The notes: a model not told the origin generated them from the letters alone. 64,000 nucleotides of DNA from CAWUEX02 sp963921305 (GCA_963921305.4 CAWUEX030000002.1:2852001-2916000); one strand, 5' to 3'; counted from the first letter of the stretch, positions 8,121-16,626 are shown. Program-made: numbers and translations.

Positions 8121-8642
8121 ATGACACCATCCGCGCCTCCATCCAGGCCTCCTGCCGAAGTGACCTTGCCCTCCGAGAACGCGGTGTGCGTTCGCCGCAC
8201 GTTTGACGCGCCCGTGGACCTGGTCTGGCGGGCCTACACCGAACCAGCACTGATGCACCGTTGGCTTCTTGGCCCCCCGGGTTGGAGCATGCCGGTCTGC
8301 GACATGCATGTCCGCACCCGTGGCACTTTCCTTTGGCGTTGGCGCAACGACGACGACGGCAAGGAGTTCGGCTTCAGTGGGGAATTCAAAGAGGTCGTAC
8401 TCCATCAGAAAATTGTCAGCACGGAGCTGTTCGATCCGGGAGACGTGGGCGGCACCATGGGGGAGGGGGCAACAGTCAATACCGTTACGTTTGAGGAGTC
8501 AGGCGGGGTGACAACCATGACCACCCTGATCGAATACGCGTCTCAGGCCGACCGTGATGCCGCTTTGGCCACCGGAATGACCGACGGCATGGAAATGAGC
8601 TACAAAAGGCTAGATGCGGTGCTCGATGGAGGAGCCGGCTAG
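8121..8642 (+). CDS. SRPBCC (AHSA1-like) domain protein
   Basis: The 173-residue product has the AHSA1-type START-like fold: VRRTFDAPVDLVWRAYTEPALMHRWLLGPPGWS near the N-terminus, RGTFLWRWRNDDDGKEFGFSGEF in the middle, and a C-terminal helix ending DGMEMSYKRLDAVL. These proteins form a hydrophobic ligand cavity, and the ligand is usually unknown. The ATG at 8121 has AAAGGGA upstream and lies 13 bases after the ArsR gene; the pair is a common two-gene operon. Confidence 0.88.
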   Translation: MTPSAPPSRPPAEVTLPSENAVCVRRTFDAPVDLVWRAYTEPALMHRWLLGPPGWSMPVCDMHVRTRGTFLWRWRNDDDGKEFGFSGEFKEVVLHQKIVSTELFDPGDVGGTMGEGATVNTVTFEESGGVTTMTTLIEYASQADRDAALATGMTDGMEMSYKRLDAVLDGGAG

Positions 8643-8745
8643 TCCCAGGCCGCTTGCGCTAACCGGCGGGTTTTGCTATCCACCAGCCTCCTCAGGCGGG
8701 CGCCTCAAGCCCGCCGGGCCGATGCCCAAAAGCAAGTGCCCAGAT

Positions 8746-8834
8746 GCGGTCGTGGCGGAACTGGTAGACGCGCAGCGTTGAGGTCGCTGTGGGAGTTAAA
8801 TCCCGTGGAGGTTCAAGTCCTCTCGACCGCACCA
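8746..8834 (+). tRNA. tRNA-Leu (GAG)
   Basis: A full cloverleaf is present. The acceptor stem is GCGGTCG / CGACCGC. The anticodon arm CAGCG-TTGAGGT-CGCTG gives anticodon GAG. There is a long type II variable arm, the T-arm contains GGTTCAAGTCC, and the CCA end is encoded at 8832-8834. Confidence 0.95.
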
Positions 8835-9001
8835 TTCTTCCAAACACCTCTATTCCTGAGATGGCCTAATTAAGTGTCAACTCAGGAACATTAAAGCGGA
8901 TCTGGCGTTTGTCTTGGGGCATCCGGCCTGTTACCCCGTTGAGGGTTCACATTTTGGAAGGCGTGCAGCGGCTGAACGTATACTGCGCGTACGTGCAACA
9001 C

Positions 9002-9700
9002 CTAATTTAGCTCATATCGCTCCGTGTACAAATGAACGGTGGGGCCATGCGTGCCTTGCTTGTACATCGCACCCTGTTTGGCGACCCCGTGTTCATCATA
9101 GAACGTGTGCCAGTCTTTTCTAACGAGCGTACCGTCCTCAGCCTTAGAGATTTCGATTTGCTGCATTAGATAGGACTTGCCGATGGTGAAGCATTCCTCA
9201 TGAACGTTTGCTCCGACGAAGCGTTCAAAATCAGCACGCCAGGTATAGGTGGCGTTGCACCCGGGGATCGTTGCGAGATCGCTCACATCAACCGCATCAA
9301 AGGACTTCGGGTCATCACCTTTGCCCCAGAATGCCAAGCCTGCATCTAGGTCCTTGAAGTTATAAGAATCAATTTTGAGGGCGCCGAGGTCATTCCGGTA
9401 TAGCCGCCAAATCTGGTTGCGGTCAGGGCGTACATCAGGCTGGCTGGTTTCATAATAAAGCCAATAGCCATCCTCACGATCATGCCATATCCGCTGAAAG
9501 CGCAATTCACTCAGCCCCCAACGCGGTTCTACTTTGGCGGCCAAATCCACATCGCGTTGTTTTGCGTTTGTGGTAAAGCCCAAATGCCATTCCACAAATT
9601 TGGTGAGTACAGCATCATCTTTAAGTGACTCCGCCTGCGCCCCTGAACCAATGGCTGTGGCAAGAACCGCCACCACTATGAATTTCTGTTTAAGCTGCAT
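9002..9700 (-). CDS. Exported CpcT/CpeT-like protein
   Basis: This 232-residue protein begins MQLKQKFIVVAVLATAIGSGAQA, a Sec signal peptide cut near residue 23. The ATG at 9700 has GAGAGGGGG upstream. The mature part resembles the CpcT/CpeT (phycobilin lyase-like) fold: NQIWRLYRND, the GCNATYTWRADFERFVGA segment and the later EECFTIGKSYLMQQIEIS segment, with two cysteines likely to form a disulfide. No phycobiliprotein genes occur here, so a bilin-lyase role is unlikely; non-cyanobacterial members have no established function. The assignment is from remembered pattern and moderate. Confidence 0.6.
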   Translation of the reverse strand: MQLKQKFIVVAVLATAIGSGAQAESLKDDAVLTKFVEWHLGFTTNAKQRDVDLAAKVEPRWGLSELRFQRIWHDREDGYWLYYETSQPDVRPDRNQIWRLYRNDLGALKIDSYNFKDLDAGLAFWGKGDDPKSFDAVDVSDLATIPGCNATYTWRADFERFVGANVHEECFTIGKSYLMQQIEISKAEDGTLVRKDWHTFYDEHGVAKQGAMYKQGTHGPTVHLYTERYELN

Positions 9701-9979
9701 CGCGTATCCCCCTCTCTTATCGTTAATGAACGGCTCGCCTAAGGCTGTCCCCATCTAGACGTGCAATTAGAAATTGAGGCAAACGCCATGACAGCTTGTC
9801 TTACCTGTTAGTCAAAAGGAGCATGCGTGATCTTGTCCTAGTATGACGCTTGTATAATCCTTGAGCTGCCCGCCAATGGCCCGATAGTTCATTTGTTGGA
9901 CGATTTTTTGATGGTGGGGTCGCTGGTTCGCCCAGTTGCCCTACAGTCCACCGCTCCTCCCCTCACTGGAAGGCCTGAC

Positions 9980-10513
9980 ATGCGTTTTCATGCACCCATC
10001 ATTCTCGCGGCGGCCATCGCCATTACCGCGCCCGCCCAGGCCACCGAGATCCAATGCGAGGGCAATGAGGCGAATCTTCAGACCTACCTTGAGATGACGG
10101 ACATCTTGTTTAACCAGCGTCAGGCCGACCGGGCCGTGGACTACTATGCGGCAGAGTTCACCAGCCATAACACCGACGCCGGCGGGCTTGGCGCAGCCGT
10201 CCGCACGCCGGATCACATGGCTGGAATTTGGACGCGGCAGCAGGCGCTCTTTCCCGATCGCAAGGTCACCAATGAACTGATCATCTGTAAAGGCGACGTC
10301 GTCGTCGCCCGGACCAATGTTCAAGGCACCATGAATGCACCGGCCTATGGCCAGGAGCCGACGGGTAACCGCTTCCATTACACGGCGATTGACATCTACC
10401 GGTTCGAGGACGGCAAGGTTGTCGAGCGGTGGGGCAATAATGACCGTGTCGCCTTCGCCCGGCAGTTGGGTATCACGCTGGATCTGTCACCAACGCCCCT
10501 TGATCCCCAGTAA
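9980..10513 (+). CDS. Exported SnoaL-like / NTF2-fold protein
   Basis: The 177-residue product has a signal peptide (MRFHAPIILAAAIAITAPAQA) and a SnoaL-like domain: AVDYYAAEFTSHN, RTPDHMAGIWTRQQALFPDRKVTNELIICKGDVVVAR, and FHYTAIDIYRFEDGKVVERWGNND. SnoaL-like polyketide-cyclase-type domains form an NTF2 cone that binds or isomerises small hydrophobic molecules. Export to the periplasm is notable and matches its neighbours. The ATG at 9980 is chosen because it starts the signal peptide, with GGAAGG upstream. Confidence 0.8.
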   Translation: MRFHAPIILAAAIAITAPAQATEIQCEGNEANLQTYLEMTDILFNQRQADRAVDYYAAEFTSHNTDAGGLGAAVRTPDHMAGIWTRQQALFPDRKVTNELIICKGDVVVARTNVQGTMNAPAYGQEPTGNRFHYTAIDIYRFEDGKVVERWGNNDRVAFARQLGITLDLSPTPLDPQ

Positions 10514-10549
10514 CGCTCCCCAGTAACGCCTATCTCCGGGCCACGCCTC

Positions 10550-10876
10550 TTAGGCGCCCGCCCACGCCAGCACGTCGGGAATATACTTCTCCGCCTGTTC
10601 CAGATACTCAGGCGACAGATCGTCGACGTTTTGCTCGACACCGCGCGACCGGGTCAACAGCGAGAGCCAACCCCCGGTATCCCAAGTTTGCGCACTGGAG
10701 CGGATTTACACTTGTTCTGTGCCCTCAAATTGGATGAGCCGGACCAGCCCTTGGCGTTCTCCGAGGTTTTGCAGCACAACGTACAACGTGTTGGTCAGAG
10801 GTCATGCGCCACTGGCCGGTGCTGACGTGGCCGAAAAGTGGACCGCTGCGAAAAGGGCAAGGAGTACACGGGTCAT
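10550..10876 (-). pseudogene. Decayed DUF1838 gene remnant
   Basis: Read on the minus strand from the ATG at 10876, one continuous frame gives a signal-peptide-like start (MTRVLLALFAAVHFSATSAP), a TGA stop at 10802-10804, further codons to a TAA at 10706-10708, and then codons ending PEYLEQAEKYIPDVLAW, the exact C-terminus type of the DUF1838 gene at 11329. The DNA of 10538-10625 matches 11317-11404 with about four differences. The central DUF1838 blocks are missing. This looks like a shortened paralogue with two in-frame stops. Whether the first 56 codons belong to the same ancestral gene is uncertain. Confidence 0.6.
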
Positions 10877-11055
10877 AAAATCTCCAAGCCAACTCAATAT
10901 TGACGGCTACCTGTCGAAACAGAATAGCCTTCCTTGATGACGTCAGCGGGAATTTGATTCGGTTGGTTCAAATCGGACAGTAGCGAGTCCTCCCACACGA
11001 TCCGTCAGCGTGCTAAGGTTTGACCGTAATTTGAGCAACTTGTTCCTGCTGCCCG

Positions 11056-11304
11056 ATGACATCAGAAACCAAAGAGAAATTCAAACAGATCGCACGGAAC
11101 GCCGTGGATCTACTGATCTGGCTTCTGATCCCCGGTCCCATCGTCGTTATCGTGATCGATACGACGATAAATGATCGTCCTTATTTCGAGTCCGTCGAGA
11201 TGTTTCAGCAGGAGTACATGCTTGAAGTCTTTCTCGCTGTTCTACTGATCCTTGGGGTCTGGATTGCGATCGACGTCTTCCGCAAATTCTTCCTTCAAAA
11301 GTGA
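11056..11304 (+). CDS. Small inner-membrane protein, unknown
   Basis: This 82-residue frame has two hydrophobic segments (about residues 19-35 and 57-74) joined by an acidic loop, with charged ends (MTSETKEKFKQIARN and FRKFFLQK). I recognise no family, and no strong ribosome-binding site is visible before the ATG. It ends 24 bases from the convergent DUF1838 gene. The regular two-helix hairpin supports a real gene, but only moderately. Confidence 0.5.
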   Translation: MTSETKEKFKQIARNAVDLLIWLLIPGPIVVIVIDTTINDRPYFESVEMFQQEYMLEVFLAVLLILGVWIAIDVFRKFFLQK

Positions 11305-11328
11305 CTCCGTGCGACGGGGCCACGCCTC

Positions 11329-12225
11329 TTAGGCGTCCGCCCACGCCAGCACGTCGGGAATATACTTCTCCGCCTGTTCCAAATACTCGGGCGACAGATC
11401 ATCGAAGCTCTGCGCCTTGCTGCCGACGCAGTGCCACACCGAATGGCCCGGCCGGTTGCCCATTTTCAAAAAGCCCTGCCACGGCGCCAGAAAGACGATG
11501 CCGTACGTTGATTCAATACGGGTGAGGTCGGGGTCGCGCACTTGAGCCAAGTCGACCGTCGTCGTGCCGAACTCGGCTAGCGGGATAGGACGCACCTCCG
11601 GATATTTGCGTCGACCAGCCATCACCACTTTTGGGCCCATCACGGACCATTCGAGGGTAATAGCGGCTTTCAAGCCGGGATCGACCTCTGCACTCCAGTT
11701 CTCGCCAGGCGCTGCGTTGGTGTCGAGGGAGAACTGGGCCGCAATGAGTTGACCATCCTCGACATAGTACATATACCGCGCGCCGATGATGTTGGGCTCC
11801 ACCAGATTCTCTTCGCCGGTCCAGGGATTTTTGTAGGTCTTACCGTTGAGCACCTCGCCCGTCTCTGGGTCTTTGAACATGGTCATCACCTTCGACCACA
11901 CCTCATAAGAGCCGTCGTCGCGCGGCATGACCTTCTTGGTCTCGCAGGCTTCGCAGTCAAACACGACCTTCGGATTCTCATCCCGCGTCACCGCGATGTA
12001 ATACCCGCGCCAGGGGTTGGGGGCGGGCTTGCCGCTCAAGTCACCCTGAATGCGCAGGTAGTTGAACAGCGCTTGGTCCGGGTCGGTGTGCCAAGAGTCA
12101 TCCGCAGCCCCGTGCCCGTCGGCCTGAGCCGCCTGAGGCAACACGCTGGCGGCGCCGGCAACGCCCAGTGCCGCGGTAAAATTTCGCCGGGAGAGGGATG
12201 GAAGAGAAATCTTTGGGTCAGCCAT
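11329..12225 (-). CDS. DUF1838 family protein, Tat-exported (copy 3)
   Basis: The 298-residue product begins at the ATG at 12225, with GGAG upstream. It has a twin-arginine motif LSRRNFTAA (residues 11-19) and a predicted cleavage after AQA at residue 35, again leaving Asp-Gly-His. DUF1838 blocks present: YLRIQGDLSG, MFKDPETGEVLNGKTYKNPWTGE, and the C-terminal DDLSPEYLEQAEKYIPDVLAW. It contains a CEACE cluster (two cysteines) near residue 89, absent from copies 1 and 2. The last 85 bases are duplicated in the remnant at 10550. Confidence 0.85.
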   Translation of the reverse strand: MADPKISLPSLSRRNFTAALGVAGAASVLPQAAQADGHGAADDSWHTDPDQALFNYLRIQGDLSGKPAPNPWRGYYIAVTRDENPKVVFDCEACETKKVMPRDDGSYEVWSKVMTMFKDPETGEVLNGKTYKNPWTGEENLVEPNIIGARYMYYVEDGQLIAAQFSLDTNAAPGENWSAEVDPGLKAAITLEWSVMGPKVVMAGRRKYPEVRPIPLAEFGTTTVDLAQVRDPDLTRIESTYGIVFLAPWQGFLKMGNRPGHSVWHCVGSKAQSFDDLSPEYLEQAEKYIPDVLAWADA

Positions 12226-12409
12226 GATGCGCTCCAAGAGGGGAATGGATCGTGTCATTGAACGGGCTGAGCCGGTGCAGCGCCATCTCTTCCCGCGCGC
12301 CGCTCAAGCGGTGGTCGCTTTGTTTCCGGTTTATACCGACTTATTGGCCGCGCCGGGTGTCGCGGCGGCACCGGTAGGCCGCCCTGGAAAAGGCACTAGT
12401 GAAAAGGCA

Positions 12410-13408
12410 TCAGACAACAGGCTTGGCGCTGCTGACGTCGCGCTTCAGATCGGCAACGTCAACGCCAATCCACTCCGCAAGGTCCTCAAGTTCCGTGAAT
12501 GCATTGGACTCCGCGGCAATGCCGCGTTCCTTGCAGATCACGCTCCACAGCTTGAAGACGGGGTCATTGATATTCCCGTGTATAAATCCGGCGATTTTAT
12601 TCACGGTCACATCATTTGCGGTGCAGGCTGATTTTAGCGTGTCCGCCGCGGCGAAAAGCTGGGTGTGGTCGAGCAACGAGAGGTCAACATCGCCGTTAAA
12701 TATGAGCACTTCATTCAGTGTCTCGCCGCGTTCGAGTTCCCGGCCGAGGCGCTCGTAGGTCAATCTAGGAATGTTGGGGCCGACTTCACCGCCGACGACG
12801 ACAACGAAGTACCCCAGCTCATGATTGACGGATAGTCTTACGTCATCCGAGTTCCACGACCATCTTGAGTGATCTGGTTCAGGTGAGGCGGGTTTGACGG
12901 CGGGCGTGCCCGATCCCAGATCAATCCATTCAATGCCCGTCACTTGGGTCCATGCCACTTGCACTTCCCCGGCCAGTAAATCGGTCATGACCTCCGTCAC
13001 ACCGGCCGTGTATCTGATAAAGCCGTTGTCGTCCGCCAGGGGCAGCACCAGCACTTCACAGCTTAAATCGCGGTCGCGGTTCGATTTGGTCTGGTATCCG
13101 CTTCTCAAGCCGCAGCAGGACGAAACGACACCCTTCATATTCTGAAAAATGGCATCCCGCACCACCGGCTTCTGGAACTTGAGATAATCATCGCCAGTAA
13201 TGTTGCGCTTGCGGACCTCCTCAAGCAGGGTGCCCATCAACCGGACCCGCAGTTCACGCTTTTTGACGTCCAATATGTAGACGTACGGTGCGCAACTTGG
13301 TTCAGGATGATCGAGGAAGGACCGCAATGACGGCGCCGGTAAGTCGCCGCGCAACCCCCTCCAATGCGCTAAGAAGGTCGGGCCAAGATGTCCGTCAAAT
13401 GCTGGCAC
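12410..13408 (-). CDS. PAS_5-type PAS domain protein
   Basis: The N-terminal 150 residues match the alphaproteobacterial PAS_5 pattern: FLAHWRGLRGDLPAPS, APYVYILDVKKRELRVRLMGTLLEE, ITGDDYLKF, and VLVLPLADDNGFIRYTAGV. The remaining 180 residues or so are unassigned and contain no kinase or DNA-binding motif that I see. I prefer the GTG at 13408 because GGGGGTG lies 5 bases upstream; an ATG at 13426 is the alternative. The ligand or signal is unknown. A 7-bp inverted repeat lies just upstream at 13432-13456. Confidence 0.7.
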   Translation of the reverse strand: MPAFDGHLGPTFLAHWRGLRGDLPAPSLRSFLDHPEPSCAPYVYILDVKKRELRVRLMGTLLEEVRKRNITGDDYLKFQKPVVRDAIFQNMKGVVSSCCGLRSGYQTKSNRDRDLSCEVLVLPLADDNGFIRYTAGVTEVMTDLLAGEVQVAWTQVTGIEWIDLGSGTPAVKPASPEPDHSRWSWNSDDVRLSVNHELGYFVVVVGGEVGPNIPRLTYERLGRELERGETLNEVLIFNGDVDLSLLDHTQLFAAADTLKSACTANDVTVNKIAGFIHGNINDPVFKLWSVICKERGIAAESNAFTELEDLAEWIGVDVADLKRDVSSAKPVV

Positions 13409-13431
13409 GCTGTCACCCCCACGCATGCTTG

Positions 13432-13456
13432 CGCGATAAGGATATTCTATATCGCG
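13432..13456. promoter_or_regulatory. Inverted repeat upstream of the PAS_5 gene
   Basis: CGCGATA (13432-13438) and TATCGCG (13450-13456) form a perfect 7-bp inverted repeat with an 11-base AT-rich spacer, located 6-30 bases upstream of the first possible start (13426). The position suits a repressor site over the promoter of the PAS protein gene. No regulator is identified. Confidence 0.4.
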
Positions 13457-13580
13457 TGATGCTCAAATCTTTTTGCCGCCGGTCATGTCGACGAGTTTCA
13501 AAAAGAGAACTGGTCCGTGCGCGCGGTGTAGATCAGCAGGGTGGTTCGTACGGCATGAGGTTGATGATAAGCTCAGCGTT

Positions 13581-13688
13581 ATGACCGATGACGATCCCGG
13601 ATACCGCGGCAAGAATAATGGCACACCGCTGTGGCTGTGGCTGTGCGCTGCCGCGGTCATCATCGCTGTTCTTGTGACACTCGACTGA
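13581..13688 (+). CDS. Single-span membrane microprotein
   Basis: The ATG at 13581 opens a 35-codon frame: a polar stretch MTDDDPGYRGKNNGT, a hydrophobic helix WLWLCAAAVIIAVLVTL, and one final Asp. It ends 12 bases before the next gene, so it may be translated with it. There is no homology that I recognise and only a weak ribosome-binding site. The clean topology argues for a real small protein. Confidence 0.4.
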   Translation: MTDDDPGYRGKNNGTPLWLWLCAAAVIIAVLVTLD

Positions 13689-13700
13689 GGGGATGCACCT

Positions 13701-14327
13701 ATGAAAACGCTATTATCAGCCCTGGCCTACGCCGGGTTCCTGTTTGCGGTGGGTCTGCCGGCGCCGCCGGCAAGCGCGCATGCCACTGAGTGCGACTGGG
13801 TCGCCGGGCATCCCACTGATCCGCAACGTCAGGTCCCCGGTTTGTCGACGCAGGTGATCAACTGGCGCGGCGCGATCTATGCGTGTGAGCGTGACCTGGC
13901 CGCCGACCCGGACAACCCGCACCTGATGTATCTGCTGGGCCATGCCCTGTACTACGACCACGAGTGGCGCGACTGGCCGCGGTCCGTCGCTCTTATCTCG
14001 GCTGCAGCGGAGACAGGGTACGCCCAAGCTCATTTTGCTTTGGGCAACTTCTATGCTTCCGGCGAACTCGGTGAACTTATGCCGCAGGATTTCTGCAAGA
14101 GTGCACATCACCACCTGCAGGCAGCGCGCTGGGGGCGCTACGCGTCTCTGATTTCCTACAGCCGCTTCGCCGTGAAGGGGAAGTTCGAAGCCTGCGACGA
14201 AAAGGTGGACTGGGATGAGGTTGCGGACTTTCTCACTCTGGCGCGGGGTGCCGCGCAGTATGACTGGTACGACGGTCTGCTGATCACCGATCTGGAGGAA
14301 TTACTCGCCGAAAAACGCGGCGGGTGA
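13701..14327 (+). CDS. Exported Sel1/TPR-like repeat protein
   Basis: This 208-residue protein has a signal peptide (MKTLLSALAYAGFLFAVGLPAPPASA) followed by helical repeats. The part HLMYLLGHALYYDHEWRDWPRSVALISAAAETGYAQAHFALGNFYASGEL reads like Sel1/TPR units, and YASLISYSRFAVKGKF could be a further degenerate unit. Three cysteines in the mature chain suggest disulfides. Such proteins are usually scaffolds. There is no close partner, and the 35-codon membrane gene lies immediately upstream. Confidence 0.65.
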   Translation: MKTLLSALAYAGFLFAVGLPAPPASAHATECDWVAGHPTDPQRQVPGLSTQVINWRGAIYACERDLAADPDNPHLMYLLGHALYYDHEWRDWPRSVALISAAAETGYAQAHFALGNFYASGELGELMPQDFCKSAHHHLQAARWGRYASLISYSRFAVKGKFEACDEKVDWDEVADFLTLARGAAQYDWYDGLLITDLEELLAEKRGG

Positions 14328-14408
14328 CTTTCCAAGGCGACGGGTCCTGACCGCGAGTCCGCTGACGTCTCATAACAGACGGCCAGACTTGGTTGTCCGG
14401 ACATTTGG

Positions 14409-14504
14409 GCGTGCATGGGCTCGTTTGACTCAAAAATAAGCCATTGAATCTATTAATGAATTCAGACCAGCCCGGCAGAAACCGGTGGCGTGCATGGGCT
14501 CGTT
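14409..14504. repeat. Direct repeat pair and nested hairpin in an intergenic stretch
   Basis: The 300-base gap between the genes at 13701 and 14625 contains the 17-base sequence beginning GCGTGCATGGGCTCG twice, at 14409-14425 and 14488-14504. Directly after the second copy is a nested inverted repeat: CCTCG (14505) with CGAGG (14539) enclosing CCGAA (14517) with TTCGG (14529). No coding potential is apparent. The purpose is unknown; it could be a recombination scar or regulatory leader. Confidence 0.5.
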
Positions 14505-14624
14505 CCTCGAAAAATCCCGAAGAGTTTTTTCGGCTCACCGAGGGCGCCCATACTTTCCGGGCCGGCTTGACTTCCGAGCCCCCCGCGGGCTCCCCTGGCG
14601 TGTCGCCGACTGGGGAGTTTGATC

Positions 14625-15479
14625 ATGATCTATCGCGTTCTTACCTGCGCCCTCATCGCGCTGATGTGCTGGCCCGCTGCCGCGCAGAACCCCATGGGGG
14701 TTTCCACCACATGGGAGGAACTCGCGCCGAACTTCTACGGCGTGCGTCAGGGCACCGGGCGTAGCCTGGTCATCACCACCGGCCAGGGCGTGATCTATAT
14801 CGATCCCTTGAATGCAGAAGCGGCCGCGGCTGGTCTGAAGTTCATCCGCGAGGTCACGGATGAGCCGATCAAGTACGTCATCTACTCTCACCAGCACTGG
14901 GATCACATTCTTGGCGCGCAGGTGCTGAAAGACGCAGGCGCGACCATCATCAGCCACGAAGCCTGCGTGAAGCACTTCTACAGCCACAGCCATCCCGATC
15001 TGGTGATGCCCGATCAGACAATCGGCGGTAACACCAACCTGATCCTCGGCGACGTCACCATGGAGCTGTTGTATTACGGCGAGAACCACGGCGACTGCCT
15101 GCTGGTGCCCTGGTTCCCGCAAATCAACATGCCGTTCATCGTCGACCTGGTCACGCCGGGATTCATCGGTCTGCCGACCATGCCGGACTACGATCCAGGC
15201 GAGTGGGTGCGCACATTGAAGGAAGTTGAACAGCTGCCGTTCGAGAATTTCATGAGCGCCCATGCCGATGCCGTTGCGCCGAAAGCGGCGCTGGTCGAAC
15301 GGCGTATGTTCCTGGAAGACATCATGGCCATCGTCAAACGCGAGCTCGACGCCGGCACACCCACTGATGAGATCGTCGCCAAGATCGATCTGCCGCAGTA
15401 CAGCCATCTCGCCGGCTACGGTACGGCCTTTCCGGGCATGGTGACGCGCCTGCGCTCGTACTACGTCATGGGCTGGTAG
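14625..15479 (+). CDS. Exported metallo-beta-lactamase-fold hydrolase (copy A)
   Basis: The 284-residue product has a signal peptide (MIYRVLTCALIALMCWPAAAQ) and the MBL-fold metal site YSHQHWDH (HxHxDH), followed by later ligands in the GENHGD segment and a His in FMSAHAD. The ATG at 14625 is preceded by GGGGAG at 7 bases. Its substrate cannot be read; similar periplasmic MBL proteins act on esters, lactones or sulfates. It sits immediately upstream of DUF1838 copy 4 and then a second MBL gene, all on one strand. Confidence 0.85.
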   Translation: MIYRVLTCALIALMCWPAAAQNPMGVSTTWEELAPNFYGVRQGTGRSLVITTGQGVIYIDPLNAEAAAAGLKFIREVTDEPIKYVIYSHQHWDHILGAQVLKDAGATIISHEACVKHFYSHSHPDLVMPDQTIGGNTNLILGDVTMELLYYGENHGDCLLVPWFPQINMPFIVDLVTPGFIGLPTMPDYDPGEWVRTLKEVEQLPFENFMSAHADAVAPKAALVERRMFLEDIMAIVKRELDAGTPTDEIVAKIDLPQYSHLAGYGTAFPGMVTRLRSYYVMGW

Positions 15480-15588
15480 CCCTGATTCACGGGCCGCTCT
15501 GCGCACAGGTGGGCGGATTCTGGCGCGCAGAAGCCCCCGTCGTGTTTGACTTCACACTATCGAACCGTAGACGCCAGGGGAGGGCGCC

Positions 15589-16626
15589 ATGTTCATCGAC
15601 ACCATGAATGAAAGTCTACAACGCCTCAGCCGCCGCCAGGCCCTCGGGTTGGGAGCCGGACTAGGTGCCGGTCTGGCCATGGGGCCCGCCCGGGCTGTAA
15701 TGCCGCCCATCGATACACCCTTCGATTTTACCCAGACCCGCGACAACATTATCGCCTTCGCCAAAATCTGGGGCACCCTGGGCGACGAGCCGGTGTGGGG
15801 CGGCCATACCGGGGTGTTCTTCGCGTCGATGCCGGGGCAGCGCATCGTGCCCCTGGTCGGCTACGTCGGTTACGGTAGCCTGCAATTCAAGTGGGATGGC
15901 GACTCTCTGATTTACCGAGGCAAGGACGCGACGTTTTACACTGACCTTGCCACCGGCGAGATCATCGACACGTGGAAAAACCCGTGGACCGGCGAAACCT
16001 GCGAGGTCGTGCCCTACATTCACGAAAAGGTGCGCACCAAAGTCGGTCCAACCCGGCCGGACCACATGTTCGATACCAACTTCTACGGCTTTCAAACCAA
16101 CGTCGGCTACGCCAACTCGGCGGAAGAGATGCAGGGCCGTATTCCGCAACCCAAGCCATTCATCTTGCCTTGGGAGAAGCTCGGCGATTACTACATGCTG
16201 GCTTGGGACTGGGCGATGGAAATCACCAATCCGGTCAACCCAGAGGGTTGGCCGTACTCCTCAACTGGCGCGGTGATCAGCCCGTCCGAGCACTTTGTCT
16301 TCTATTCACCGGCGCAGGAACTGGAAGACCCGGACCGCCCTTGGGCGACTATGCTGGCCGGGTTCTTCCGCCAGACGCCGTGGTTGCCGTGGATGCGCAT
16401 GGGCCAGAGCGGCATTGAAGCAAATCTCTTCGCCCGCTCCCACAGCCGCAAAATCACCGGCACACAGGAGGACATTCCTCCCGCCGTGCGCCGCAAGCTC
16501 GAGAAGGATTATCCCCATATGCTCGAGCCGCCTGAAGATTGGGAACTTGGCCCCGTCGGATCAACCTGGGGCTATTACGCCAAGACCGTGCCGCCGGAAA
16601 ATCCCGACTACAAGCCGGGCAGTTAA
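15589..16626 (+). CDS. DUF1838-like protein, Tat-exported (copy 4, divergent)
   Basis: This 345-residue protein is the longest copy. It carries a twin-arginine motif LSRRQALGL (residues 13-21) and a cleavage site near ARA at residue 36, but no Asp-Gly-His at the mature start. DUF1838 blocks: IIAFAKIWGTLGDEPVWGG, FYTDLATGEIIDTWKNPWTGE, then a much longer central and C-terminal part rich in Trp and Pro (EITNPVNPEGWPYSS and others). The ATG at 15589 has AGGGGAGGG upstream. It is flanked by two MBL hydrolase genes, suggesting a three-gene unit. Confidence 0.8.
   Translation: MFIDTMNESLQRLSRRQALGLGAGLGAGLAMGPARAVMPPIDTPFDFTQTRDNIIAFAKIWGTLGDEPVWGGHTGVFFASMPGQRIVPLVGYVGYGSLQFKWDGDSLIYRGKDATFYTDLATGEIIDTWKNPWTGETCEVVPYIHEKVRTKVGPTRPDHMFDTNFYGFQTNVGYANSAEEMQGRIPQPKPFILPWEKLGDYYMLAWDWAMEITNPVNPEGWPYSSTGAVISPSEHFVFYSPAQELEDPDRPWATMLAGFFRQTPWLPWMRMGQSGIEANLFARSHSRKITGTQEDIPPAVRRKLEKDYPHMLEPPEDWELGPVGSTWGYYAKTVPPENPDYKPGS

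Noticed and set aside
10396..10641. An 81-codon minus-strand frame across the SnoaL gene end and the DUF1838 remnant
   Set aside because: It uses a different frame from the remnant and overlaps the SnoaL gene end. The remnant frame has the recognisable DUF1838 C-terminus.
14535..15506. A 323-codon open frame on the minus strand opposite the MBL hydrolase A gene
   Set aside because: It is rich in Asp, His and Arg in the pattern expected from the reverse of a GC-rich gene. The plus-strand frame has a signal peptide and metal site.
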